Of a stretch of 59,081 nt of DNA, positions 1 through 12,780 are shown piece by piece (within the stretch, counting starts at the first letter, position 1; each line of letters starts with the position of its first letter). Location of the stretch: NCBI RefSeq assembly GCF_009765735.1, contig NZ_LMUW01000088.1, positions 1-59,081 on the forward strand, given 5' to 3'. The notes under the pieces were generated by a model. The model ran no database searches and was not told the DNA's origin. It saw nothing but the letters and a program-made list of their open reading frames with translations. Position numbers and translations under genes: made by a program. Origin of the DNA: Xenophilus sp. L33. Its GTDB lineage: Bacteria > Pseudomonadota > Gammaproteobacteria > Burkholderiales > Burkholderiaceae_C.

Positions 1-2
1 CG

Positions 3-266
3 CCGGCCGTGCCGGCCGTGATCGACACGCTGCGCGAGCCCGCCCTGCACGACGACGCCGCCGCCTGGTCGGCCGCCTGGCAGGCGATCGACGCCGGCCC
101 GCTGGCCCGCCTGCTGGCCGACTACACGGCCGGCGCCGACGTGCGGCTGACGCTCTGCGGCGACCGCGGCGCCCGCCGCTACGGCGTGCAGCAGCGCGGC
201 CTGATGCGCTGGGCCCGCGGCCTCTTCAACCGGCCGAGCGCGAGCGCTGCGCTGGAAGGGCTGTGA
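3..266 (+). CDS. C-terminal fragment of an unidentified protein upstream of recJ
   Basis: The reading frame is open from the left edge to a TGA at 264-266, so the real start lies outside the window. A GTG at position 9 is probably internal. The visible 88 residues are Ala/Arg-rich and contain LTLCGDRGARRY and a basic tail, with no membrane segment. From memory, a phosphoglycerate-mutase-like protein often precedes recJ in Burkholderiales and its C-terminus looks similar, but this is weak. The stop lies 2 bases before the ATG used for recJ, which suggests co-transcription. Confidence 0.6.
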   Translation, partial: PAVPAVIDTLREPALHDDAAAWSAAWQAIDAGPLARLLADYTAGADVRLTLCGDRGARRYGVQQRGLMRWARGLFNRPSASAALEGL

Positions 267-268
267 CG

Positions 269-1978
269 ATGCAGATCCGGCCCCGCGACATTCCGCCGCG
301 CAGCGCCTGGGCGCTGGAGCAGGCCGGCATCCATCCGCTGCTGGCGCGGCTCTATGCGGCGCGCGGCGTGCGCGGCAAGGAAGAGCTGGACGACGGCCTG
401 GCGCTGCTGCTGGCGCCGCAGACCCTGCACGGCACCGCCGAGGCGGCGGTGCTGCTGGCCGATGCGATCCGCGACGACCGCAAGCTCTGCATCGTGGCCG
501 ACTACGACTGCGACGGCGCCACCGCCTGCGCGGTGGCGGTGCGCGGGCTGCGCCTGCTCGGCGCGCGTCACGTGAGCTACCTGGTGCCCGACCGCGTGGT
601 CGACGGCTACGGCCTGACGCCGCCGATCGCCGAGCGGGTGGCCGCCAGCGGCGCCGACCTGCTGATCACGGTCGACAACGGCATCGCCAGCGTCGAGGGC
701 GTGGCCGCGGCCAAGGCGCGCGGCCTGGCGGTGCTGGTCACCGACCACCACCTGCCCGGCCCGGAACTGCCGGTGGCCGACGTGCTGGTGAATCCGAACC
801 AGCCGGCTTGCGCCTTCGACAGCAAGAGCATCGCCGGCGTCGGCGTGATGTTCTACGTGCTGCTGGCGCTGCGCTCGGAACTGCGCCGGCGCGGCCTCTT
901 CGACGTCGCCACGCAACCCAAGCTCGATGCGCTGCTGCCGCTGGTCGCGCTCGGCACCGTGGCCGACGTGGTCCGCCTCGATGCCAACAACCGCCGGCTG
1001 GTGGCGCAGGGCCTGCGCCGCATCCGCGCCGGCGCGATGCCGGCCGGCGTCGCGGCGCTGTTCAAGGCCGCCGGGCGCGATGCCCGCGCCGCCACCACCT
1101 TCGACTTCGGCTTCGCGCTCGGCCCGCGCATCAACGCCGCCGGGCGGCTGGCCGACATGACCCTCGGCATCGAATGCCTGCTGACCGACGACGCCGGCCG
1201 CGCCGACGAACTGGCGCGCATGCTCGACGGCATCAACCGCGAGCGGCGCGACATCGAGGGCGGCATGCGCGAGCAGGCGCTGCGCCTGGCCGAGACGCTG
1301 TTCGGCGACGGCGTCGCTCCGCCGGCGGCGATCAGCGTCTTCGGCGCCGACTTCCACGAGGGCGTGGTCGGCATCGTCGCCTCGCGCATCAAGGAGCGCT
1401 TCCACCGGCCCACCTTCGTCTTCGCCGCCAGCGGCGCGGACGGCAAGGCGCACGAGCTGAAGGGCTCGGGGCGCTCGATCCCGGGCTTCCACCTGCGCGA
1501 TGCGCTGGACCTGGTGGCCAAGCGGCATCCGGGCGTGCTGCTGCGCTTCGGCGGCCACGCGATGGCGGCCGGCTGCACCGTGGCGCGCGAGCAGTTCCCG
1601 GCCTTCGAGCGGGCGCTGGCCGAGGTGGCGCAGGAATGGCTCGACGCCGCCAGCCTGCAGCGCCGGCTCGACACCGACGGGCCGCTGGCGCCGGAATACC
1701 TGCGGGTGGACCTGGTCGACACGCTGCACCGCGAGGTCTGGGGCCAGGGCTTCGCGCCGCCGACCTTCAGCGAGGAGGTCGAGGTGGTGTCGCAGCGGCT
1801 GGTCGGCGAGAAGCACCTGGCGCTCAAGCTCAAGCATCGCGGCACGCCGGTCGACGGCATCTGGTTCGGCCACACCGAGCCGCTGCCGGCGCGGGTGGTG
1901 ATCGCCTGGCGGCTGGACGCGGACGAATGGCAGGGCGTGCGGCGGGTGCGCTTCCTGGTCGAGGGCGCCGAGATCTAG
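269..1978 (+). CDS. recJ: single-stranded-DNA-specific exonuclease RecJ
   Basis: A cytoplasmic 5'-3' single-strand DNA exonuclease of recombination and mismatch repair; about 569 residues, normal for RecJ. DHH-superfamily motifs appear in order: ADYDCDGATA (motif I), LLITVDNGIA, VTDHHLPG (the DHH motif), then GPRINAAGRLADM. The DHHA1 part carries FHEGVVGIVASRIKERF, SGRSIPGFHLRDAL and RFGGHAMAAGC. A C-terminal OB-like region follows. A GTG at 263 overlaps the previous stop, but ATG 269 is preferred because GGAAGGG at 254-260 is 8 bases upstream of it and only 2 from the GTG. The 3' end overlaps the convergent serine hydrolase by 4 bases. Confidence 0.96.
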   Translation: MQIRPRDIPPRSAWALEQAGIHPLLARLYAARGVRGKEELDDGLALLLAPQTLHGTAEAAVLLADAIRDDRKLCIVADYDCDGATACAVAVRGLRLLGARHVSYLVPDRVVDGYGLTPPIAERVAASGADLLITVDNGIASVEGVAAAKARGLAVLVTDHHLPGPELPVADVLVNPNQPACAFDSKSIAGVGVMFYVLLALRSELRRRGLFDVATQPKLDALLPLVALGTVADVVRLDANNRRLVAQGLRRIRAGAMPAGVAALFKAAGRDARAATTFDFGFALGPRINAAGRLADMTLGIECLLTDDAGRADELARMLDGINRERRDIEGGMREQALRLAETLFGDGVAPPAAISVFGADFHEGVVGIVASRIKERFHRPTFVFAASGADGKAHELKGSGRSIPGFHLRDALDLVAKRHPGVLLRFGGHAMAAGCTVAREQFPAFERALAEVAQEWLDAASLQRRLDTDGPLAPEYLRVDLVDTLHREVWGQGFAPPTFSEEVEVVSQRLVGEKHLALKLKHRGTPVDGIWFGHTEPLPARVVIAWRLDADEWQGVRRVRFLVEGAEI

Positions 1979-3105
1979 GAAGGATCCACGCTGCGCTGCA
2001 GGCGCGCGAAGGCCTTGTGGGTCAGCCAGAGCGACAGGTTGTCGATCGGCTGCTTCCAGGACGAGAACTTCGCCATCACCAGCCGGCGCCGGCGGTCGAC
2101 GAACAGGTTCTGGCCATGGATGCCCATGGCGAACAGCACGCTCGGCTCGTCGGCCACGCTGTACCAGCCGTTGCGATAGCGGATGTTCTTCGCGATCGGC
2201 GCGAAGGCCGCGGCCCATTGGCCGGTGCGCCAGGCCTCCGGGTCGCCGCCGGTCTGCAGTTCGTCGATCAGCGCCGGCGGCAGCACCTGCAAGTCACCGC
2301 GCCGGCCGTCGTCGAGCATCAGCTGGCCGAGCCGCGCCAGGTCGCGCGCGGTGGTGCAGAGGCCGCCGGTGGCGCGCGCCTGGCCCTGGCGGTCGAGCGT
2401 GATGCGGGCCGGCCGCTCGGCGCCCATCGGCTGCCACAGGCGGGTGGAGAGCAGCGTGGCGACCGATTCGCCGGTGGCCCGCTCCAGCGCCCAGCCGAGC
2501 AGATCGGTGTTGGCGGAAACGTAGCGGAACGGGCCGCCGTGCCGGCCGTCCGGCCCGCGCGCCCCGGCGAAGAAGGACTTCAGGTTCGCATCGGCCTCGC
2601 CCGGGCCGGTCGGCACCCAATGCGTCGCGGCGTCGTAGGCGCGCTGGCGCTCGGCGTCGAAGACGGCGCCGCTTCGCATGTCGAGCAGATGGCGCAGGGT
2701 GGCGGACTGGTAGACCGTGCCTTCGACCTCGGGCACGTAGCGCTGCACCGGTGCCTCCAGGTCGACCGCGCCTTCGTGCTGCAGCACGCCGGCCAGGAGG
2801 CCGATCACCGCCTTGCTGGCCGACATCAGGATGTGCGGCGTTCGGGCGTCGTTGCCGCGGCGATAGGACTCGAAGACGACCTCGCCGTCGTTCAGCACCA
2901 CGATCGCGTCGGTGGCGGTCGCCTTCAGGAAGGCTTCGCGGCCGACGGCCATGCCGAGCGGCCGGGCGGCCGCCGGCAGCGGCGCGATGCGGACGGGGTC
3001 GTTGTCGATCGTCCCCGTCGGCATCAGCTTGTCGACGTGGTGGAAGGCCCAGCGGCTGTGCGGCGCGCTCTGCCAGTTCTGCAGCGTGGCTTGGAGAGAG
3101 GTCAT
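1975..3105 (-). CDS. serine hydrolase, beta-lactamase (class C)/6-aminohexanoate-dimer hydrolase-like
   Basis: A 376-residue penicillin-binding-protein fold hydrolase. The catalytic SxxK motif is SASK at 95-98 (in HILMSASKAVIG), the second motif is YVSAN at 195-199, and near the C-terminus MGIHGQNLF stands where KTG/HxG normally is. This pattern fits the NylB-type branch (PF00144) of esterases and amidases better than true beta-lactamases. I see no convincing signal peptide, so it is probably cytoplasmic. It converges on recJ with a 4-base overlap of stops and diverges from the AraC gene across a 74-base gap, so that AraC protein may regulate it. The substrate cannot be read from sequence. 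Confidence 0.85.
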   Translation of the reverse strand: MTSLQATLQNWQSAPHSRWAFHHVDKLMPTGTIDNDPVRIAPLPAAARPLGMAVGREAFLKATATDAIVVLNDGEVVFESYRRGNDARTPHILMSASKAVIGLLAGVLQHEGAVDLEAPVQRYVPEVEGTVYQSATLRHLLDMRSGAVFDAERQRAYDAATHWVPTGPGEADANLKSFFAGARGPDGRHGGPFRYVSANTDLLGWALERATGESVATLLSTRLWQPMGAERPARITLDRQGQARATGGLCTTARDLARLGQLMLDDGRRGDLQVLPPALIDELQTGGDPEAWRTGQWAAAFAPIAKNIRYRNGWYSVADEPSVLFAMGIHGQNLFVDRRRRLVMAKFSSWKQPIDNLSLWLTHKAFARLQRSVDPS

Positions 3106-3179
3106 CGCCCCGAGTCTAGGCAGCGTTGGCCGGACGGTCTATATTCAGAACGCCAATTTGTTGTCGCAACCGTCCAGCC

Positions 3180-4127
3180 ATGGACCCCTTCACCGAAACC
3201 ATCGACCTCTTGAAGCCGGCCGCGCTGCTGTGGAAGCAGATGGAGGCGCGCGGCCCGTGGGCGATCACCTTCCCGGCCAACCCGGCGGTCGTCTTCTGCC
3301 TGGTGAGCGCCGGCGACTGCGTCCTGCGGATGCCGGGCGCCCAGGCGTGGCCGCTCCGCACCGGCGACTTCGTGCTGCTGTCGGCGCCCGACGCCTGGAC
3401 GCTGGGCGACAGCGCCGGCACCGCGCCGCGGCCGATGGCGGCGCTGGCGAAGTCGCCGCAAGCGGCGCTCGAAACGCTCGCCGCGGGCCTCGTGGCGCGC
3501 ATCGGCGAGCCGGACGCGCCGCTCGCGGCCCGCGTCATCGGCGGCCACTTCAGCTTCGCCCAGGCCGACGCCTTCCTGCTGCACCGGCTGCTGCCGCGGC
3601 AACTGACGATCGCCGCCGGCGCGCCGGGCTCGGACCGCTTCCGGCGGCTGCTGGAGCTGCTCGGCGATGAAGCGACCAGCGAGCGGCCGGGCGGCTTCCT
3701 GGTGGTGCGGCGGCTGCTGGAGATCATCCTGGTCGAGGCGCTGCGCCATGGCGCGGCGGCACCGCAGGCCATGGACGAGGGCCTGTTGGTCGGCATGGCG
3801 GAGCCCCGCATCGCCGCCGCCCTTCGCGCGATGCACGGCGCGATCGAGCGGCCGTGGACCGTGGCGGACCTGGCCGCGGTCGCCGGCATGTCGCGCTCGG
3901 GCTTCGCCGAGCAGTTCAGCCGCCGGCTCGGCTGCCCGCCGATGGACTACCTGCTCAACTGGCGCATGGCGCTGGCGCGGCAGGCACTGCGCGAGGGCAA
4001 GGCGCGGCTGTCGGAGGTGGCGGACCGCTGCGGCTACGGCTCGGCCAGCGCGTTCAGCGCGGCCTTCCTGCGGGTCGAGGGCTGCACGCCGTCGCGCTAC
4101 GCGGCGGGGTTCAGGCCGGCGGCTTGA
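3180..4127 (+). CDS. AraC-family transcriptional regulator with N-terminal cupin domain
   Basis: A 315-residue DNA-binding regulator. Residues about 1-180 resemble the cupin_6/AraC_binding_2 effector domain (start MDPFTETIDLLKP, later GDFVLLSAPDAW). The last about 100 residues form the paired AraC helix-turn-helix, with AVAGMSRSGFAEQF in the first and EVADRCGYGSASAFSAAF in the second. The frame is open further upstream to 3126, but ATG 3180 matches where this family begins. It is transcribed away from the serine hydrolase, the usual arrangement for a regulator and its target. Its 3' end overlaps the convergent SnoaL-like gene by 17 bases. The inducer is unknown. Confidence 0.88.
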   Translation: MDPFTETIDLLKPAALLWKQMEARGPWAITFPANPAVVFCLVSAGDCVLRMPGAQAWPLRTGDFVLLSAPDAWTLGDSAGTAPRPMAALAKSPQAALETLAAGLVARIGEPDAPLAARVIGGHFSFAQADAFLLHRLLPRQLTIAAGAPGSDRFRRLLELLGDEATSERPGGFLVVRRLLEIILVEALRHGAAAPQAMDEGLLVGMAEPRIAAALRAMHGAIERPWTVADLAAVAGMSRSGFAEQFSRRLGCPPMDYLLNWRMALARQALREGKARLSEVADRCGYGSASAFSAAFLRVEGCTPSRYAAGFRPAA

Positions 4128-4548
4128 AGGAAGCCCCAGCGCTGCCGTGCGAAGGTGCGCCGGCGATCTGCGCCTCGATCGCCGCCTTGTCGAGGATCGA
4201 CCAGACCTCGTGGACCTTGCCGTCGCGGAATTCGTAGAACACGTTCTCCGCGAAAGAGACCCGCCGGCCGTCGACCGCGAGGCCGAGGAAGCGACCGCGC
4301 GGCGTGCAGTCGAAGGCCAGCCGGGCGGCCACGCGGGGCGGCTCGGAGACCAGCCATTCGATCTCGAAGCGAAGGTCCGGGATGTCGCGGTAGTCGCGCT
4401 CCAGCATCTCGCGGTAGCCGGCCAGGCCGAGCCGCCGGCCGTTGTGCCGCGCCTCGTCGTGGACGAAGCGATGCAGCTGCGCCCAGTCCTGCCGGTTCAG
4501 GCAGTCGATGTAGGCGCGGTAGTGGGCCGCGAGCTGGTGCGAGGTCAT
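4111..4548 (-). CDS. SnoaL-like / NTF2-superfamily protein (ester cyclase type)
   Basis: A 145-residue protein with the NTF2-like alpha+beta barrel pattern of SnoaL-type polyketide cyclases and related proteins: an N-terminal helix with YRAYIDCLNRQDW, a middle with HDEARHNGRRLGLAGYREML, and a C-terminal sheet with RVSFAENVFYEFRDGKV. Families of this kind bind small hydrophobic ligands in a barrel, and many members have no known reaction. It has no signal peptide. It converges on the AraC gene with a 17-base overlap and has no obvious operon partner. Fold assignment is reasonably safe; function is not known. Confidence 0.8.
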   Translation of the reverse strand: MTSHQLAAHYRAYIDCLNRQDWAQLHRFVHDEARHNGRRLGLAGYREMLERDYRDIPDLRFEIEWLVSEPPRVAARLAFDCTPRGRFLGLAVDGRRVSFAENVFYEFRDGKVHEVWSILDKAAIEAQIAGAPSHGSAGASFKPPA

Positions 4549-4623
4549 GGCGGGGCCACTTTACGCCCGCTTTACGCGCCCGCTACATGCGAGGTGGAGC
4601 GGCGCCCGTGTAATCCACGACCG

Positions 4624-5109
4624 ATGAACCGACTCCAGCAACGACTCGCCGCGGCCGCATTGGCCGCGTTCCTGGCCAGCTTCGCCGGCGCCAGCTTCGC
4701 GCAGTTCGGCGGTGGCGGCATGGGCGGCGGCGGCCGTCACGGCCGCAATCCCGATTCGACCAACGCGCCGCCCGCGGCCGAGCCCGTCAACCCGCTCACC
4801 CGCGCCGCCAAGCTGCGCGACGCGCTCTACGACCTGCTGGTGCGCCTGATGATCACGCCCGAGCAGGGACCGCTCTACGACGCCTTCTACAACGCGGTAT
4901 GGGACATGGCGAGCCGCGGCTCGATGACCGCCGTGGCGCCCGATGCCGACATGACCGCGGTGCAGGTGCTGCAGCAGCGATCGGACGCTGCCGGGCAGCG
5001 GGCGACGCAACTCAAGGCGGTGTCGGACGCGGTCGGCAAGCTCTACGCCGGCATGAACGACGACCAGCGCCGCATCGCCGACCGCGACCTGCCGGGCGTC
5101 GTTCCCTGA
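4624..5109 (+). CDS. small exported protein of unknown function
   Basis: A 161-residue protein with a Sec signal peptide (basic MNRLQQRLAAAALAAFLASF, then likely cleavage after ASFA-Q), a Gly-rich linker (FGGGGMGGGGRHGR) and a helical mature domain rich in Arg, Asp and Ala. The tail GMNDDQRRIADRDLPG faintly recalls the LTxxQ repeats of Spy/CpxP-like periplasmic proteins, but the match is too weak to name. It ends 6 bases before the convergent stop of the response regulator. Upstream, 4549-4623 separates it from the divergent SnoaL-like gene. Confidence 0.72.
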   Translation: MNRLQQRLAAAALAAFLASFAGASFAQFGGGGMGGGGRHGRNPDSTNAPPAAEPVNPLTRAAKLRDALYDLLVRLMITPEQGPLYDAFYNAVWDMASRGSMTAVAPDADMTAVQVLQQRSDAAGQRATQLKAVSDAVGKLYAGMNDDQRRIADRDLPGVVP

Positions 5110-5115
5110 ACGGAG

Positions 5116-6119
<1,004 letters not shown>

Positions 6120-6123
<4 letters not shown>

Positions 6124-9100
6124 GGCGCCCCCGCCGCGACGGTCAGCGCCCGGCCGATCGCCTCGAACTGGAATTGCCGGGCCGAGGCGCGCTGCACCGC
6201 GGTCCAGGCGGCGCATTCGGGTTCGGCGGCATCGATGCTGTCGAGCTGGTTCATGATCCCGCGAAAATAACCCAGCCCGACCGCCTCCTCCAGCGCCCGC
6301 AGGCGCGCCGGCGACGGCAGCACCGAGGCCTGCGGCGCCAGGAGCGGCGGCTCGGCGGCGTCCGCGGTCCAGCGCAGCGCGAGGCGGCGCTCCAGCCAGT
6401 CGAGCAGTTCGCTGTGGCGCACCGGCTTGACGAAGAAGTCCTCCGGCGTGATGCCGACATCGTTGTCCAGCCGCTTGTCGAAGGCGTTGGCCGAGACGAT
6501 CGCCACCGCCGCATCCACCAGCCCCAGCGCCCGGGCGCGGCGGATCGTTTCCCAGCCGTCGATGCCGGGCATCGCCAGGTCGACGAACATCGCGTCCGGC
6601 CGCCAGCCGGCGGCGATCAGGTCGAGCGCATCGTGGCCGCTGGCCGCGGTGCGCAGCTCGAAGCCGAGCGGCGCCAGCACGTGGGCCAGCAGGCCGCGGT
6701 CGGCCTCCTCGTTGTCGACCACCAGCAGGCGGCGGCGCGGCCCCTCGTAGCCGCGGCGCGGGCGCGGCGGCATGGGGTCGGCACTGCGCCGCGCGCGGGT
6801 GCTCGGCAGCGCATGCAGCCGCGGCAGGAAGAGGCGCAGCCGGAACACCGAGCCCTGGCCGGGCGTGCTGTCGACGCTCATCTCGCCGCCCATCAGGTCG
6901 ATCAGCATCTTGGCGATGGTCAGGCCGAGCCCGGCGCCCGGCGCGGACGGCCCGGCGGTGGCGCCGCGCGCGAAGGGCTCGAAGATGCGGCCCAGCTCCT
7001 CGGGCGTCATGCCGGGGCCGGTGTCCTCGATCTCGATCGCCGCGAATTCGCGCGCGTAGCGCAGCCGCAGCGTGACCTGGCCGGCACTGGTGAACTTGAT
7101 CGCGTTGCCCAGCAGGTTGATGAGGATCTGCCGCACCCGCTTCTCGTCGGCCCGCACCAACTCCGGCAGCTCGCCGCTCGGCTCGAAGTTGAAGCGCAGG
7201 CCCTTGTCGGCCGCCTCCAGCTCGAACATGTCGGCCAGCTCGCTCATCAGCTCGGCGAAGGGCATCGGCCGCGCGTTGAGGCGCAGCTTGCCGGCCTCGA
7301 TGTGGGCGATGTCGAGCGTGCCTTCGATCAGCGACAGCAGGTGCTCGCCGCCGCGCTTGATCACCGCCACCGCCTGGCGCCGGTGCGGCGGGACGGCCGC
7401 GTCCTCGCCCATCAGCTGGGCATAGCCCAGGATGCTGTTGAGCGGCGTGCGCAACTCGTGGCTGATCGCGCTGATGTAGCGGCTCTTGGCCTGGTTGGCC
7501 TGGTCGGCCGCGAGCTTGGCGCGCTCGGCCACGGCGCGGGCCTGGTCGGCGTTCAGGGTCGCGGCCTGCAGCGCGCGGTCGGTCTCGCGGTGGCGCTCGA
7601 TCTCGCGCACCAGCAGGTGGGTCTGGCGGTTCGATTCCTCCTGCGCGACCTTGCGGCTCTGGTGCGCCAGCACCAGCCACCAGGCGACGATGCCGGCGAT
7701 CAGCAGCAGCGCCATGTAGGCCTTGAAGAAGCCGGAGCGCAGCGAGATCGGCTGCATCTCGCGCAGCGCCGCCTCGGTGAAGTCGCCTTCGGCGAAGGCG
7801 CGCAGCTCCTGCTGGTAGAGCACGCCGAAGACCACCGCCAGCAGCGGCACCACCACCAGCATCAAGAGCATGAAGTGGCCGAGGCCGGTGTCCAGGTAAG
7901 GCCACACCCGGCGCGGCAGCAGCCAGCGCAGCGCGCCCGACCACTGCGCCGCGAGGCTCGCCTGCGGCTTGCACAGGTCGCCGCAGCGGGCGTCGAGAGT
8001 GCAGCACAGCGAGCAGATCGCGCCCTGGTAGGCCGGGCAGTGGGCCATGTCGGGGCCTTCGTAGTCGCGCTCGCAGATCACGCAGCGCTGGGTCGTGAGC
8101 CGCCGGTAGCTGCCGGCGTCGGACTCGACCCGCGCCCAGCGCACCAGCGAGCGCTGGCGCGGCGGCTCGAAGGGCGCGGCGCCGCCTTCTTCCGAGAGGC
8201 GCGCGATGTAGTACTTGCCGCGCGTCGCCCAGGCCAGCAGCGGCGAGGCGACGAAGGCGGTGCCGAGCGCGATCAGCGCCGAAAAGGCCTTCGCGGTCGG
8301 CCCGAAGAAGCCGAGGTAGGCGACGATCGACAGCACCGAGGCCAGCGCCATGGCGCCGACGCCGACCGGGTTGATGTCCCAGAGGTGGGCCCGCTTGAAC
8401 TCGATGCCCGGCGGGGACAGCCCGAGCGGCTTGTTGATCACCAGGTCGGCGACCACGGCCATCATCCAGGCGATCGCGATGTTCGCGTAGAGGCCGAGCA
8501 CGTCGCCCAGCGCCTCGAACACGTTCATCTCCATCAGCATGAAGGCGATCAGCGCGTTGAAGACCACCCACACCACGCGTCCCGGATGGCTGTGGGTCAC
8601 CCGCGAGAAGAAGTTGCTCCACGCGAGCGAGCCGGCGTAGGCGTTGGTGACGTTGATCTTCAGCTGCGAGACCACCACGAAGACCGCGGTGGCGACCACC
8701 GCCCAGACGTAGTTCGGGAACACGTATTCGTAGGCCGCCAGGTACATCTGGTTCGGATCGATCGCCCGCTCCGGCGGCACCATGTGGCTGATCGCCAGGT
8801 AGGCCAGGGCGGCGCCGCCGAGCATCTTGAGCACGCCCAGCACCACCCAGCCCGGGCCGCCGACCAGCACGCCGGCCCACCAGCGGCCGCGGTTGCCCGG
8901 GTTGCGCGCGGGCATGAAACGCAGGTAATCGGCCTGCTCGCCGATCTGGGTGATCAGCGCGATGCCGACGGTCAATCCGGCACCGAAGAGGTGCACGTCG
9001 AAGCCGCCGCCGGTCGATCGCACACCGATGTAGTGCGTGAGGCCGTCGAAAGCGCCCGGATCGCGCACCAGGACGTAGCAGAAGGGCACGATCAGCATCA

Positions 9101-9683
9101 CCAGCCAGATCGGCTGGGTCCAGATCTGCAGCCAGCTGATCGCCGAGACGCCGTGCGTCACCAGCGGGATCACCACCAGCGCGCAGACCAGGTAGCCCCA
9201 GACCGGCGGGATGCCCAGCGCCAGTTCGAGCGCATAGGCCATCACCGCGGCCTCGAGCGCGAAGAAGATGAAGGTGAAGCTGGCGTAGATCAGCGAGGTG
9301 ATGGTCGAGCCGATGTAGCCGAAGCCGGCGCCGCGGGTCAGCAGGTCCATGTCGACGCCGTAGCGCGCGGCGTAGACGCTGATCGGCAGGCCGGCCAGGA
9401 AGATGATCAGCCCGGTGCACAGGATCGCCCAAAAAGCGTTGACGAAGCCGTACTGCACCAACAGCGTGGCGCCGACCGCTTCCAGGATCAGGAAGGAGGC
9501 GGCGCCGCCGAAGGCGGTGGTGGCCACGCGCCACTCCGACATCCGGCGAAAGCGCTGCGGCGTGTAGCGCAGCGCGTAGTCCTCCAGCGTCTCGCGCGCC
9601 ACCCAGCTGTTGTAGTCGCGGCGGACCTTGACGATGCGCTGCGGCGCGTCGTTGTCAGGGATGGAAGAAACGGTTTGGTCCAC
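6120..9683 (-). CDS. NCS1-type transporter fused to hybrid sensor histidine kinase/response regulator
   Basis: A 1187-residue membrane fusion protein. Residues about 15-500 look like a nucleobase:cation symporter-1 permease with roughly 12 hydrophobic helices (IYASFTFIFFALEAAVMAYA, QIGEQADYLRFMPARN, QLKINVTNAYAGS). Residues 534-571 hold a Cys cluster (CVIC, HCPAY, CSLCC, RCGDLC) that could bind metal. Two more helices at about 603-622 and 650-673 lead into a coiled linker, HisKA with phospho-acceptor H742 (SHELRTPLNSILGY), HATPase (NLLGNAIKF, GAGLGLTIAKML), a receiver with D1035 (MFVDLAMPGIDG) and a helical C-terminal tail. The start is GTG 9681-9683, because the next Met would cut into the permease. 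Known analogues are SLC5-kinase fusions such as CbrA; an NCS1 version is much less familiar. Substrate is unknown: NCS1 proteins carry allantoin, hydantoin, uracil or cytosine. Confidence 0.92.
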
Positions 9684-9787
9684 AGGTGAAACGTGCAGCT
9701 TTCATGCCATCAAATTCGTTTGGAAAAGTCTCGGAAATGTCTCTGAGTTGCCCATAATCGGCTGCCTCTGACGCCGAAATCGGACCC

Positions 9788-10090
9788 ATGGAACTTACTC
9801 CGCGCGAAAAAGACAAGCTGCTGATCTTCACCGCCGCCCTGCTGGCCGAACGCCGCAAGGGCCGGGGACTGAAGCTCAACTACCCCGAATCGGTGGCGCT
9901 GATCTCGGCGGCCGTCATGGAAGGCGCCCGCGACGGCAAGAGCGTCGCCGCCCTGATGAGCGAGGGCCGCAGCGTGCTGACCCGCGCCGACGTCATGGAC
10001 GGCGTGCCCGAGATGATCCCGGACATCCAGATCGAAGCCACCTTCCCCGACGGCACCAAGCTCGTCACCGTGCACCAGCCGATCGTCTGA
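9788..10090 (+). CDS. ureA: urease gamma subunit UreA
   Basis: Smallest structural subunit of nickel urease (urea to ammonia plus CO2). It is exactly 100 residues, the standard length for a separate bacterial gamma chain. It begins [20 protein letters not shown] and contains [22 protein letters not shown] and [20 protein letters not shown], all typical. It opens the urease operon, with 51 bases to ureJ. The 104-base gap to the divergent transporter-kinase holds whatever promoters serve both units; CATAAT in that gap is a possible -10 but I cannot pair it with a -35. The usual upstream partner ureD is not here. Confidence 0.98.
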   Translation: MELTPREKDKLLIFTAALLAERRKGRGLKLNYPESVALISAAVMEGARDGKSVAALMSEGRSVLTRADVMDGVPEMIPDIQIEATFPDGTKLVTVHQPIV

Positions 10091-10141
10091 GGCGTCGCCT
10101 CGACGCCGCGACCGAATCACCATCCCCAGGAAACACACGCC

Positions 10142-10744
10142 ATGCGCACTTCCCGCACCGCAGCCGGCCTCGCGCTGCTGCTCGCCGCCCTGCCCCTGGC
10201 CGCCAGCGCCCACGTCGGCGTCGACGGCGGCCTGCACCACGGCTTCACCACCGGCTTCCTGCATCCGCTGACCGGCGCCGACCACCTGGCGGCGATGCTG
10301 GCGGTGGGCCTCTGGAGCGCCTTGACCGCGCGCCGCGCCTGGCCCGACCTGCTGTGGGCGCCGCTCGGCTTCGCCTCGATGCTGCTGGTCGGCGCGCTGC
10401 TCGGCCTGGCCGGCCTCTCGGTGCCGGCGGTCGAGCCGATGATCGCGGCCTCGGTGCTGGTGCTGGGCCTGCTGGTGGCGACGCGGCGGCGGCTGCCGCC
10501 GCTGGCCGCCGGCACGCTGGTCGGCTGCTTCGCCCTCTTCCACGGCGCCGCCCACGGCTACGAGCTGGCCGGCGTCTCCGGCGCGGCGCTGACCCTGGCC
10601 GGCATGCTGGCCGCCACCGTGCTGCTGCACGCGGTGGGCTTCGCGATCGGCGCTTTGCTGCGCCAGGGCAACCGCTGGCTGCCGCGCATCGCCGGCGCGG
10701 CGGTGGCGCTGTTCGGCGTCGCGCTGCTCGGCGGCGTCGCCTGA
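10142..10744 (+). CDS. ureJ: HupE/UreJ-family nickel permease
   Basis: A 200-residue inner-membrane protein with an N-terminal signal-like helix and about six further helices. Family hallmarks are the His-rich motif [16 protein letters not shown] after the first helix, and the FHGAAHGYE motif in the middle, which are thought to bind nickel. UreJ/HupE proteins supply Ni2+ for urease or hydrogenase; its place between ureA and ureB points to urease. The stop lies 8 bases before ureB. The role as nickel importer is family knowledge and not visible directly. Confidence 0.93.
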   Translation: MRTSRTAAGLALLLAALPLAASAHVGVDGGLHHGFTTGFLHPLTGADHLAAMLAVGLWSALTARRAWPDLLWAPLGFASMLLVGALLGLAGLSVPAVEPMIAASVLVLGLLVATRRRLPPLAAGTLVGCFALFHGAAHGYELAGVSGAALTLAGMLAATVLLHAVGFAIGALLRQGNRWLPRIAGAAVALFGVALLGGVA

Positions 10745-10752
10745 GGCCGGCC

Positions 10753-11058
10753 ATGATCCCGGGCGAACTCATCACCGACGCGGGCGACCACGTCCTCAAC
10801 CCCGGCCGCCGCACGCTCACGCTGGTGGTCCACAACACCGCCGACCGGCCGATCCAGGTCGGCTCCCACTACCACTTCGCCGAGACCAACGGCGCGCTCG
10901 GCTTCGACCGCGAAGCGGCGCGCGGCATGCGGCTGAACATCGCCTCGGGCACGGCGGTGCGCTTCGAGCCGGGCCAGCAGCGCACGGTCGAGCTGGTCGA
11001 TTTCAACGGCGAAAGGGTCATCTACGGCTTTCGCGGACTGGTGCAAGGAAAACTCTAG
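10753..11058 (+). CDS. ureB: urease beta subunit UreB
   Basis: A 101-residue structural subunit of urease that packs on the alpha subunit. Diagnostic segments are MIPGELI at the start, the [14 protein letters not shown] loop, [18 protein letters not shown] and the end [10 protein letters not shown]. Start ATG 10753 follows the ureJ stop by 8 bases. The TAG stop directly abuts the ureC ATG with no spacing, so the beta and alpha chains are probably translationally coupled. Confidence 0.97.
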   Translation: MIPGELITDAGDHVLNPGRRTLTLVVHNTADRPIQVGSHYHFAETNGALGFDREAARGMRLNIASGTAVRFEPGQQRTVELVDFNGERVIYGFRGLVQGKL

Positions 11059-12777
<1,719 letters not shown>

Positions 12778-12780
12778 AAC

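Noticed and set aside
179..2218. Long open frame on the minus strand opposite recJ (about 680 codons)
   Set aside because: Translation is dominated by Arg, Ala, His and Gln runs without any domain; it is a high-GC shadow of recJ.
6174..9689. Long plus-strand open frame opposite the transporter-kinase (about 1170 codons)
   Set aside because: Same low-complexity composition; the minus-strand reading has full transporter, kinase and receiver motifs.
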